Of a stretch of DNA of 64,000 nucleotides, positions 17,359-24,738 are shown piece by piece. This stretch comes from Streptomyces violens (GTDB lineage Bacteria > Actinomycetota > Actinomycetes > Streptomycetales > Streptomycetaceae), in assembly GCF_000717745.1 (NCBI RefSeq), contig NZ_JOBH01000018.1, positions 62,001 to 126,000 of the forward strand, in the 5' to 3' direction. Each line of letters starts with the position of its first letter. The stretch's first letter is position 1. Position numbers and translations under genes: made by a program. The notes beneath the pieces are model-generated. The model made no database searches and was not told the DNA's origin. It saw only the letters and a program-made list of their open reading frames with translations.

Positions 17359-17374
17359 GTTCAGTATATCGAAC
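17359..17374. promoter_or_regulatory. Palindromic operator candidate for the IclR regulator
   Basis: GTTCAGTATATCGAAC reads the same on the other strand except for two central-arm bases (GTTC..TA / TA..GAAC). It sits in the 90-bp divergent gap between the IclR gene and the dehydrogenase gene, and is AT-rich compared with its surroundings. IclR proteins bind such 14-16 bp palindromes. Confidence 0.55.
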
Positions 17375-17416
17375 ACGCCCGGACTGCAGAAGTACTCGGC
17401 CCAGGAGGAATGCACG

Positions 17417-18943
17417 GTGGCAGCACCAGTCTGGAGCGTCGACCCCCGCAGCGGGAAGCAGCGCGAAGAGGTTGCGGCCGAGGCCACAGCCGAGGAGGTC
17501 GACGCGACCGTACGGGCGGCGCACGAAGCCCGCGGCTCCCTCGCCGACCGGACCGTGCGCGCCGCGTTCCTGCGCCGCGCCGCCGACCTGCTCGACCAGG
17601 CGGGCGAGGCGGTGATCGAGGCCGCCGACGCGGAGACCGCGCTCGGCCCGGGCCGGCTCACCGGCGAACTGGCCCGGACGACGTACCAGTTGCGCGCCTT
17701 CGCGGACATCGTCGACGAGGGCGCCTTCCTCGACGTACACATCGACCACGCGGACCCGCAGCTCACCCCGCCCCGCCCCGACCTGCGGCGGTACAAGATC
17801 CCGCTCGGTGTGGTCGCGGTCTACTCCGCCTCCAACTTCCCGCTGGCCTTCTCGGTGCCCGGCGGCGACACCGCCAGCGCCCTGGCCGCGGGCTGCCCGG
17901 TCGTCGTCAAGGCGCACCCGGACCACCCCGCCACCTCCGAGCTGTGCGCGGCCCTGCTGCGCCGCGCCGCCGCCGAGTCCGGCCTCCCCGAGGCCGTGGT
18001 CGGCCTGGTGCACGGCTTCGACGCGGGCGTCGAGCTGGTCCGCCACCCGCTGATCACCGCCGCCGGCTTCACCGGTTCGGTACGCGGCGGCCGCGCCCTG
18101 TACGACGCTGCGGCGGCCCGCCCGCACCCGATCCCCTTCCACGGCGAGCTCGGCAGCCTCAACCCCGTCGTGGTCACCCAGGACGCCGTCGAGGAGCGCG
18201 CCGAGCAGATCGGCGCGGGCCTGGCCGGCGCGATGACGCTGGGCGTCGGCCAGTTCTGCGTCAAGCCGGGCCTGGTGCTGGTGCCCGAGGGTGCGGCCGG
18301 CGACGGGCTCGTCAAGGAGCTCACCGCCAAGGTCAGCGACACCGAGTCGGGCGTACTGCTCGACCACCGGATGCGGGACGCCTTCCTCGCGGGCGTCCAG
18401 GCCCGCGCCGAACTGCCCGACGTGGAAGCCCCGGTGACGCCCGGCGCGGGCGGCGAGCACACCGTCTCCGCCGGCTTCCTCACCCTCCCCGCCGCCCGGC
18501 TGGCCGCCGACGGCCCGCACGACCTGCTCCTGGAGGAGTGCTTCGGCCCGGTGACGGTGGTCGCGCGGTACGCCGACGACGCCGAGGCGACCGCGGTCCT
18601 CGGCCGGCTGCCCGGCAACCTCACCGCGACCCTGCAGCTCTCCAGCGGCGAGTGCGCGGGCGAGGGCAGCGGCGCCGAACTGCTCGCCGAGGTCACCGCG
18701 CTCGCCGGGCGCGTCGTGGTCAACGGCTGGCCCACCGGCGTCGCCGTGTCCCCCGCCCAGCACCACGGCGGCCCCTACCCGGCGACCACCTCGACCTCCA
18801 CCTCCGTCGGCGGCACGGCCATCGAGCGCTGGCTGCGCCCGGTCGCCTACCAGGACACCCCGCCCGCGCTGCTCCCGCCGGAGCTGCGCGAGGAGAACCC
18901 GCTGGGGCTGCCGCGCAGGGTCGACGGGGTCCGCGAGGCGTGA
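17417..18943 (+). CDS. Alpha-ketoglutarate semialdehyde (2,5-dioxovalerate) dehydrogenase
   Basis: A 508-residue aldehyde dehydrogenase from GTG 17417 with AGGAGG upstream. Features of the KGSADH subgroup are YSASNFPLAFSVPGGDTASALAAGCPVVVKAHPDHPATSEL (cofactor site), GFTGSVRGGRALYDAAAARP, catalytic Glu in FHGELGSLNP, and catalytic Cys in GVGQFCVKPGL. It converts 2-oxoglutarate semialdehyde to 2-oxoglutarate with NAD(P), the final step of oxidative uronate, aldarate or pentose breakdown. The IclR gene is divergent and a GNAT gene overlaps its stop (GTGA). Middle enzymes such as aldarate or KDG dehydratase are absent here, so they must be elsewhere. Confidence 0.88.
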   Translation: MAAPVWSVDPRSGKQREEVAAEATAEEVDATVRAAHEARGSLADRTVRAAFLRRAADLLDQAGEAVIEAADAETALGPGRLTGELARTTYQLRAFADIVDEGAFLDVHIDHADPQLTPPRPDLRRYKIPLGVVAVYSASNFPLAFSVPGGDTASALAAGCPVVVKAHPDHPATSELCAALLRRAAAESGLPEAVVGLVHGFDAGVELVRHPLITAAGFTGSVRGGRALYDAAAARPHPIPFHGELGSLNPVVVTQDAVEERAEQIGAGLAGAMTLGVGQFCVKPGLVLVPEGAAGDGLVKELTAKVSDTESGVLLDHRMRDAFLAGVQARAELPDVEAPVTPGAGGEHTVSAGFLTLPAARLAADGPHDLLLEECFGPVTVVARYADDAEATAVLGRLPGNLTATLQLSSGECAGEGSGAELLAEVTALAGRVVVNGWPTGVAVSPAQHHGGPYPATTSTSTSVGGTAIERWLRPVAYQDTPPALLPPELREENPLGLPRRVDGVREA

Positions 18944-19539
18944 CGGCCGCGCCCCACCCCGCGAGCGGCCCGGACACCACCGTCCGGGCCGCCGTGCCGG
19001 GCGACCTCGACGCGATTGCCGCGCTGCACGCCCGGGCCCGCGCGTCCTACTACCGCGGGCGGCTGCCCGACGCGCTCCTGGACGACGCGGCCGAGAAGGC
19101 CCGTTGGCGCGAGGCCTGGGCCGGGGCCGTCGAGCGGCCGGACACCACCGTGCTGTGCGCGGAACGTTCCGGTACGACCGTGGGCGTCGCGTCCTTCCGC
19201 CGCGAGGACCGCGCCCCGGTGGACAGCGTCATGCTTCACCAGCTCCACGTGGACCCCGCCCACTGGCGCACCGGCGTCGGCAGCGCGCTGCACGACGCCT
19301 GCGTCGCCGCCTGGCACGCCGCGGGCCACCCCCTCGCCCGGCTCCAGGTGTACTGGCACAACCGCCGGGCCCGGGACTTCTACGCCCGGCACGGCTGGCG
19401 GCCGGACGAGGGACGCCGCCCGGCCCCCGACGACACCCACATCGGCCTGGCGCTCACGCTTAGAGCCTGTGTCATAGCCCCGGCCGGGCGCACGCCGCCT
19501 GGCACGCACTCTCGCGGCGTTACCGAAACGCCCACGTAG
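18940..19539 (+). CDS. GNAT-family N-acetyltransferase with a repeat-derived C-terminus
   Basis: A 199-residue protein starting at GTG 18940, whose GTGA overlaps the dehydrogenase stop (translational coupling). Residues 8-174 are a complete GNAT fold: TVRAAVPGDLDAIAALHARA, QLHVDPAHWRTGVGSALHDACV (acetyl-CoA loop), and LQVYWHNRRARDFYARHGW. Residues 175-199 are encoded by the MITE-like element beginning at 19462. The natural end of the protein is probably near HIGLALTL, so the extra 25 residues look like an insertion-generated tail. The acceptor substrate is unknown. Confidence 0.85.
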   Translation: MTAAPHPASGPDTTVRAAVPGDLDAIAALHARARASYYRGRLPDALLDDAAEKARWREAWAGAVERPDTTVLCAERSGTTVGVASFRREDRAPVDSVMLHQLHVDPAHWRTGVGSALHDACVAAWHAAGHPLARLQVYWHNRRARDFYARHGWRPDEGRRPAPDDTHIGLALTLRACVIAPAGRTPPGTHSRGVTETPT

Positions 19540-19625
19540 CTCCGCTACGAGGTCGCTCCGGCGCCTTGCGATAGCACGCACCAGACGACGTGCGCTGATC
19601 CGACCAGGGCTATGACACAGGCTCT
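19462..19625. mobile_element. MITE-like foldback element, copy 1
   Basis: 164 bp with 19-base perfect terminal inverted repeats (AGAGCCTGTGTCATAGCCC and its complement). Beyond them the two halves remain imperfectly complementary nearly to the centre, where CGTAGC-TCC-GCTACG closes the fold. A second copy lies at 22719-22915. No transposase is encoded. A target-site duplication is not evident. It lies between the convergent GNAT and methyltransferase genes and contributes coding sequence and stop codons to both. Confidence 0.8.
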
Positions 19626-20272
19626 GGCACCCGGCGCGCGATGAGCTGGAGCCGGCTCACGGAGTGACCGTGCAGCGTGCCGACGGCGTCGGTGCGCTCC
19701 TCGGTGACGGCGAAGCCGTGCATCCGCAGCAGCCGCCGCAGGTGCTCCGGTTCGTGGTGCCGGACCACCGCGCCGTCCTCGGTGCGGAAGATCCCGTACG
19801 CGCCGAACTCGTCCTCGTACGCGGCGTACCGCGCACGCGAGCGCGGGTCGGTCTGCAGCGGTACGTCACTGAGGTGCAGCAGCCCGCCGGGGCGCACCAC
19901 GCGCGCCAGCTCCCCGAGGACGGCGCGTTGCCCGGCATCGTGCGCCACGCGAGTGAGCACACCGAAGAGCAGCGCCGCGTCGTGGCGCCTGTCCTGGTAG
20001 GGGAGTGGCAGTCCGGGGCAGTGCGTGAGCGGCAGCCCGGGGTGCTCCCGCCGCCCGCGTTCGACCAGCGCCCGCGACCCCTCCACGCCCTCGGCCGCGT
20101 ACCCCAGTGCCGCGAGCGCGGCCGTTCGCCGGCCGCTGCCGCAGCCGAAGTCCAGCACCCGCGCGCCGGGTGCGAGCTGCGCCCGGAGGGCGGCGGGATC
20201 GAAGGGGTGGCCGGCGGCGGGGTCGGTCCCGGCACTCTCCCAGGAGCCGAGACGTTCTTGAGGCGTAGTCAT
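19610..20272 (-). CDS. SAM-dependent methyltransferase
   Basis: A 220-residue class I methyltransferase. ATG 20272 is the start: the core begins soon after, with RVLDFGCGSGRRTAALAALGYAAEGVEGS as motif I and the following acidic residue. Later come HDAALLFGVLTRVAHD and LARVVRPGGLLHLSD. The final residues EPVS and the TAG stop are encoded by the terminal repeat of the MITE-like element, so the original C-terminus was altered or trimmed by the insertion. The acceptor is unknown. It is divergent from the PLP-enzyme gene. Confidence 0.85.
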   Translation of the reverse strand: MTTPQERLGSWESAGTDPAAGHPFDPAALRAQLAPGARVLDFGCGSGRRTAALAALGYAAEGVEGSRALVERGRREHPGLPLTHCPGLPLPYQDRRHDAALLFGVLTRVAHDAGQRAVLGELARVVRPGGLLHLSDVPLQTDPRSRARYAAYEDEFGAYGIFRTEDGAVVRHHEPEHLRRLLRMHGFAVTEERTDAVGTLHGHSVSRLQLIARRVPEPVS

Positions 20273-20491
20273 GCCCGGACCGTACCGGCGCGGGACGGCG
20301 CGGACGGCCCGATGCACGGCAAGTGCATCGCCGAGCGCCGGAGGATAGCGCAAAACCGCCCATCGGTGCGTAAAACTGGTCCCTCCACCCCCACGGAGAC
20401 GCCGTCCGGGACCCCTCTCCAAGCAGTCCTTGGGGCGTGGCCAAGAAGAATCGGGATGGACTCCGGGACGCGGAACGATCAGAGTGATGCA

Positions 20492-21541
20492 ATGACCCAA
20501 CAGCGACCGGTCGGCGCGGAGTTCGCGCCCGAGACGACGTATCTGAACACCGCCGCCAGCGGGCTGCTGCCCGCCAGGACCCGCGCGGCACTGCGCGACG
20601 AGATCGACCTCGCCACCTCGTACGGCACGATGGGCCGTGACTACTTCGGCCCGGCGGACGCCGCGCGGGCCTCCTTCGCGCGGCTGCTGCACACCACCCC
20701 GGACCGAGTGGCCATCGCCGGCTCGGTCGCCGTCTCCAGCGCGCTCATCGCCGCCTCGCTGCCCGAGGGCGCCGAAGTGCTCATGCCCGAGGGTGAGTTC
20801 AGCTCGGTGGCCAACCCCTTCTCGATGCGGCCCGGGCTGCGGGTGCGCACCGCGCCGCTGGAGGGCCTGGCCGAGGCGGTGCGGCCGGGCACCGCGCTGG
20901 TCGCCTTCGCCGCGGTGCAGGCGCTGGACGGCCGGATCGCCGATCTCGCGGCCGTCCGGGACGCGGCCCGCGCGCACGGCGCCCGGACGCTGCTGGACGT
21001 GACGCAGGGCGCGGGCTGGCTGCCGCTGGACGCCCGGGAGTTCGACTACCTCGTGTGCGGCGCCTACAAGTGGCTGCTGTGCCCGCGGGGCACGTCGTTC
21101 CTGGTGGTCGGCGAGGACGCGCCGCAGCCGACGGCGCTGCACGCGGGCTGGGTGGCCGGCGCCGACCCGATGCAGTCCAACTACGGCCCGATCGAGCGGC
21201 TCGCCGCGGACGCCCGCCGCTACGACGAGCCGCACGCCTCCCTCTCGTACACCGGCGCCCAGCACTCCCTCGCACTCCTCGAAGAGATCGGGGTGGCGGC
21301 GGTGCACGCGCACAACACCGCGCTGGCGGAGCGGTACCGTGCCGGCCTCGCCGAGCTGGGGCACGAGCCGCTGCCCGCGCCCGGCTCCGCGATCGTCACC
21401 GTCCCCGGCCTCGCGGACGCGCACGCACGGCTGGCCGAGGCAGGCGTCGTGGCGGCCGTACGGGCGGGGAAGCTTCGAGCCGGTTTCCACCTCTACAACA
21501 CACCGGACGACGTGGACCGGCTGCTGGAGCTGCTCAAGTAA
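20492..21541 (+). CDS. Class-V aminotransferase-fold PLP enzyme
   Basis: A 349-residue fold-type I PLP protein of the cysteine desulfurase/kynureninase group. TTYLNTAASGLLPARTRAALRDEID is the N-terminal signature. VLMPEGEFSSVANPF and LLDVTQGAGWLPLD (Asp and Gln contacting PLP) follow. The Schiff-base Lys is in VCGAYKWLLCPRGTSFL. The reaction is not assigned: no Suf or kynurenine genes adjoin, and related actinomycete proteins are mostly annotated generically. ATG 20492 is used; ATG 20456 would add twelve residues, and neither has a strong ribosome-binding site. Confidence 0.85.
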   Translation: MTQQRPVGAEFAPETTYLNTAASGLLPARTRAALRDEIDLATSYGTMGRDYFGPADAARASFARLLHTTPDRVAIAGSVAVSSALIAASLPEGAEVLMPEGEFSSVANPFSMRPGLRVRTAPLEGLAEAVRPGTALVAFAAVQALDGRIADLAAVRDAARAHGARTLLDVTQGAGWLPLDAREFDYLVCGAYKWLLCPRGTSFLVVGEDAPQPTALHAGWVAGADPMQSNYGPIERLAADARRYDEPHASLSYTGAQHSLALLEEIGVAAVHAHNTALAERYRAGLAELGHEPLPAPGSAIVTVPGLADAHARLAEAGVVAAVRAGKLRAGFHLYNTPDDVDRLLELLK

Positions 21542-21545
21542 TCGC

Positions 21546-21580
21546 ATGTCAAGTGGCAAGCGATGCAAGTGGGTTGACAT
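21546..21580. promoter_or_regulatory. Inverted repeat ATGTCAA/TTGACAT before the OYE gene
   Basis: Perfect seven-base arms are separated by 21 bases, with CAAGTG words inside. The right arm includes TTGACA, which could be a -35 box, but no convincing -10 follows. It lies 72 bases upstream of the oxidoreductase start. A regulator of the HxlR/MarR type, common for OYE genes, could bind here; that is inference. Confidence 0.4.
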
Positions 21581-21651
21581 TACCGGGAATGTGTCGGCGG
21601 CAGGTCGTGTTGGGGACCGGTGACCCCACAGGACTTTGTGAAAGGAACGCC

Positions 21652-22719
21652 TTGACCACTGCCTTCGACCCCGTCGACCTCGCCGGGCTGACGCTCGCCA
21701 ACCGCCTCGTCATGGCCCCGATGACGCGCAACCGCGCCACGGCCGACGGCGTGCCCACCCCGTCCATGGTCCGCTACTACACCCAGCGGGCCTCGGCCGG
21801 CCTCATCATCACCGAAGCCACCCAGCCGAACGTGGTGGGCCGTGGCTACCCGCTCACCCCCGGGCTGCACACCGCCGAGCAGATCGCGGGCTGGCGTACG
21901 GTCACCGACTCCGTGCACGCCGCGGGCGGCAAGATCTTCGCGCAGCTGTGGCACGGCGGCCGCATCGGCCACCCCGTACTGCTGCCGGACGGCCTGATAC
22001 CGGTCGGGCCCTCGGCGGTCGCCGCCGACCAGCAGGTCTTCACCCAGGACGGGATGAAGGACTGCGTCGTGCCGCGCGAGCTGTCCGACGACGAGGTCCG
22101 CGAGACCATCGCGGACTTCGCGGTCGCGGCGCGCAACGCGATCGAGGCCGGCTTCGACGGCGTGGAGATCCACGGCGCCAACGGCTACCTCATCCACCAG
22201 TTCCTCTCGCCCGCGAGCAACCTGCGCACCGACGAGTGGGGCGGCTCGGACGAGGCCCGCGCCCGCTTCGCCATCGAGGTCACCAAGGCCGTCGCGGCGG
22301 AGATCGGCGCCTACCGCACCGGCCTGCGGATCTCGCCCGGCAACCCCTTCAACGGCATGTCGGAGCCCGACCCCGAGGCCACCTACACCGCCCTGGTCGA
22401 GGCGATCGCCCCGTTGGGCCTGGCCTACCTGCACGCCTGCGACGTCCGGGACAGCGGGCTGCTGGCGCGGCTGCGGAAGCGCTTCGGCGGTACGTTCATG
22501 CTGAACCCGGCCGTCGACGGCCGCCCCGCCGGACCCGAGGAGCTGTCCCTGGTCGAGGAGGGCGAGGCCGACCTGCTGGCGTACGGCCGGCTCTTCCTCG
22601 CCAACCCCGACCTGCCCGCGCGCCTCGCGGCCGGGGGCCCGTTCAACGAGCCGGTACGGGAGAGCTTCTACGGCGGCGACGACAGCGGCTACGTGGACTA
22701 CCCGGCGCTCACCGGCTGA
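21652..22719 (+). CDS. NADH:flavin oxidoreductase, Old Yellow Enzyme family
   Basis: A 355-residue FMN TIM barrel beginning at TTG 21652 after AAAGGAA. Key features are LANRLVMAPMTRNRA, ITEATQPN, FAQLWHGGRIGHP, GFDGVEIHGANGYLIHQFLSPASNLRTDEWGG, RLRISPGNPFNG-like segment and the phosphate-binding LLAYGRLFLANPDLP. The HGAN (His/Asn) pair binds the electrophilic substrate. The family reduces activated C=C bonds and nitro esters (as in NemA or OYE). Its stop shares the first base of the second MITE copy, and its probable native terminator lies beyond that element. Confidence 0.93.
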   Translation: MTTAFDPVDLAGLTLANRLVMAPMTRNRATADGVPTPSMVRYYTQRASAGLIITEATQPNVVGRGYPLTPGLHTAEQIAGWRTVTDSVHAAGGKIFAQLWHGGRIGHPVLLPDGLIPVGPSAVAADQQVFTQDGMKDCVVPRELSDDEVRETIADFAVAARNAIEAGFDGVEIHGANGYLIHQFLSPASNLRTDEWGGSDEARARFAIEVTKAVAAEIGAYRTGLRISPGNPFNGMSEPDPEATYTALVEAIAPLGLAYLHACDVRDSGLLARLRKRFGGTFMLNPAVDGRPAGPEELSLVEEGEADLLAYGRLFLANPDLPARLAAGGPFNEPVRESFYGGDDSGYVDYPALTG

Positions 22720-22915
22720 GAGCCTGTGTCATAACCCTGGCCGGGCGCCCGCCGCCTGGCACGCACTCTCGCGGCGTTGCCGAAACGCCCACGTAGCTCC
22801 TCCCCCAAGGCCTTAACGGCCAGGGAGGGGCCCCCATCGAGGACGCCCCGGCGCCTTGCGATAGCACGCACCAGACGACGTTCGCTGATCCGACCAGGGT
22901 GATGACACAGGCTCT
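22719..22915. mobile_element. MITE-like foldback element, copy 2
   Basis: 197 bp, with the same terminal repeats as copy 1 (AGAGCCTGTGTCAT and its complement) and near-identical arms. It differs by extra sequence at the hairpin tip, where a 37-bp palindromic repeat (22799-22835) replaces the short loop. It begins at the last base of the oxidoreductase stop and is followed by a strong hairpin at 22925. No transposase gene is present. Confidence 0.8.
22799..22835. repeat. 37-bp palindromic repeat nested in MITE copy 2
   Basis: It begins CTCCCCCAAGGCC, has an inner GGCC..GGCC pairing, then GGGAGGGGCCCCCA. It shares the frame CTCCCCCA / GGC / GGGAGG / CCCCCA and the length of 37 bases with the repeat at 58951-58987. 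Short palindromes of this kind recur in Streptomyces genomes. Confidence 0.7.
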
Positions 22916-22924
22916 GCCCTCCGA

Positions 22925-22963
22925 CCCCGGGCGGGTGGCCGCGCCCTACGGCCATCCGCCCGG
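22925..22963. terminator. Strong hairpin, probable native terminator of the OYE gene
   Basis: CCCGGGCGGGTGGCCG pairs with CGGCCATCCGCCCGGG (one G-T mismatch) around a seven-base loop. It lies just after MITE copy 2 and before the sigma-factor gene, so the element appears to have landed between the gene and its terminator. Confidence 0.7.
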
Positions 22964-23029
22964 GCCCACCGGCATTCGAGCAATTCGGCCGAGCGGACGG
23001 CTACCGCGCGGCGGCGCGGACGGCTAGGA

Positions 23030-23596
23030 ATGGCAGCACGACCTCACGAGGTGGTGCCGGTGGACCGGAGAACTGCTCATTCGTCGACTCCGCCGCGCGA
23101 CGAGGACCTGCACCGGCGGCTGGTGTACGGCGACGAGTCCGCCCTCGGCGAGGTGTACGACGCCTTCGGCGGGCTGGTGCACGCCGTCGCCCGCACCGTC
23201 ACCCGCAGCACGAACGCCGCCGAGGACGTCGTCCAGGAGGTGCTCACCCACCTGTGGGCCCGCCCCTACGCCTTCGACCCGGCCCGCGGCTCGCTGCGCG
23301 CCTGGCTCAGCATGCTCGCCCACCGGCGGGCCGTCGACCGGGTGCGCGACGCGGAGCACGAGCCCGGAGCCGCGCTCGCCGACGCCGCGCTGCTGCACGC
23401 CGCACTCACCGAACTTCCGCTGGCCCAGCGGCAGGTGCTCCACCTGGCGTACTTCGCGGGACGCACCTACCGGCAGGTCGCGGTGGAACTGGGCATTCCC
23501 GAGGACACCGCCAAGATCCGGCTGCGCGCGGCACTGCGCAGCCTCGCCGACCGGCTGGCCGACCCGCCGGATCCGGCCGTCGAGAGAGGTATCTGA
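23030..23596 (+). CDS. ECF-type RNA polymerase sigma factor
   Basis: A 188-residue sigma factor with region 2 (DEDLHRRLVYGDESALGEVYDAFGGLVHAVARTVT, then AEDVVQEVLTHLWARP) and region 4 (LPLAQRQVLHLAYFAGRTYRQVAVELGIPEDTAKIRLRAALRSL). It lacks region 1. It overlaps by one base the start of the anti-sigma gene, the usual arrangement. The first residues are Arg/His rich, and a shorter start at GTG 23051 is possible. Sigma factors paired with mycothiol-domain anti-sigmas belong to the SigK/ECF19-like and zinc-anti-sigma groups. The regulon is unknown. Confidence 0.93.
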   Translation: MAARPHEVVPVDRRTAHSSTPPRDEDLHRRLVYGDESALGEVYDAFGGLVHAVARTVTRSTNAAEDVVQEVLTHLWARPYAFDPARGSLRAWLSMLAHRRAVDRVRDAEHEPGAALADAALLHAALTELPLAQRQVLHLAYFAGRTYRQVAVELGIPEDTAKIRLRAALRSLADRLADPPDPAVERGI

Positions 23597-24654
23597 TGGG
23601 CTGGGATCCCGCGGAGGAGCACCCCGAGATCGACGCGCTGCTCGCCGCCTGGGCGCTGGACGCCGTGATGTCCGGCGACGAGGAACGCATCCGCGCGCAC
23701 ATCGAGGACTGCGAGGACTGCACGGAGGAGCTGGCACGGCTGCGGGAGGCGGTGCACCGGCTGGACGGGCCGCCCGCCGAGCCGGCCAAGGGCGCCCGCA
23801 AGGGAGCGGACAAGGTCGGCCGGGGCCGGCTGATGGCGGCGGCCCGCGCGGCGCGCACCGGGCACGACGCGCCTGCCGCGCACGCCGCTCCTTACGCCGC
23901 GGCGGTCGCGAGCCTGGAGGCGCTGCTGCGCGAGCTGGACGGTACGCCTGCGCGCTGGGGGACGCCGGTGGTGCACGACTGGGACGTACAGGGCACGGTC
24001 GCGCATCTGATCGCGGCGGACGAGCCGCTGGCCGAGCGGCTGGGGCTGCTGCCGGTGACGCGCGCCGAGCCGGGCGGGACCGGGGACGCGGCGCCGTGGG
24101 AGGTGCGCTGGGCGGCGCGTACCGAGGAGGTCGTGGCGTACGAGCACACCCGCCCGCCCGCCGAGACGGCCGAGGCGTGGCGGACCCAGGCGCACGGGCT
24201 GCTGGAGCTGCCCGAGGCACGGGAGGCGGAGCCGGCCGCGCTGTCCACCGCGCTGATGGGCCGCCGGCTGCCGGTCGCGGACCACTACGTGATCAGGGCG
24301 TTCGAGACCTGGATCCACACCCGGGACATCGGCCGGGCACTCGGCCTGGTCGTGCCCCCACCGCCGCCCGTGCATCTGCGGCGGCTGGTGGCGCTCGCGG
24401 TCCGCATCCTGGACCTGGCACTGGGGGACGGGGCCCGGCCCGTCCTGCTGGCGGTGGAGGGCGAGGCGGGCGGCGACTGGGTACTGGGGCCGGCCGCCGA
24501 GCCGGTCGCCGCGGAACTGGTCCTGGAGGCGGTCGACCTCTGCCTGCTGGTGGGCGGCCGGCTCACCCCGCAGGAGGTGAGCCGGGGCCAGGCAGGCGAC
24601 GCGGCCGCCGCTCAGCATGTGCTGGCGACGGCCGCGTCACTCGCCTGGTTATGA
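23596..24654 (+). CDS. Zinc-finger anti-sigma factor fused to a mycothiol-dependent (MDMPI-type) domain
   Basis: A 352-residue protein. Residues 1-60 form the zinc anti-sigma domain: HPEIDALLAAWALDAVMSGDEERIRAHIEDCEDCTEEL, with His and the CxxC that bind zinc. After a Lys/Gly linker, residues about 95-340 form a DinB/MDMPI fold. Its marks are VHDWDVQGTVAHLIAADEPLAERLG and VADHYVIRAFETWIHTRDIGRALG. Such domains use mycothiol, the actinomycete thiol. No membrane segment is present, so it is a soluble cytoplasmic redox-type anti-sigma. The last sense codon is TTA (24649-24651), the rare bldA-dependent Leu codon. Confidence 0.9.
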   Translation: MGWDPAEEHPEIDALLAAWALDAVMSGDEERIRAHIEDCEDCTEELARLREAVHRLDGPPAEPAKGARKGADKVGRGRLMAAARAARTGHDAPAAHAAPYAAAVASLEALLRELDGTPARWGTPVVHDWDVQGTVAHLIAADEPLAERLGLLPVTRAEPGGTGDAAPWEVRWAARTEEVVAYEHTRPPAETAEAWRTQAHGLLELPEAREAEPAALSTALMGRRLPVADHYVIRAFETWIHTRDIGRALGLVVPPPPPVHLRRLVALAVRILDLALGDGARPVLLAVEGEAGGDWVLGPAAEPVAAELVLEAVDLCLLVGGRLTPQEVSRGQAGDAAAAQHVLATAASLAWL

Positions 24655-24738
24655 GCCGGAGACCCCTGGGCTGAACCCAAGACCCCCCGGCCCGGAACCG
24701 GGCTCCTCGTCACGAGGGAGAGGACACCACGGGGTGGA

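Noticed and set aside
19462..19625. A complete insertion sequence
   Set aside because: Only 164 bases long with no transposase reading frame; it fits a MITE-like element instead.
19455..19632. Target-site duplication flanking the MITE-like element
   Set aside because: Bases outside the ends do not match on the two sides of either copy.
21574..21602. Sigma-70 promoter TTGACA for the OYE gene
   Set aside because: No acceptable -10 sequence at 16-19 bases spacing.
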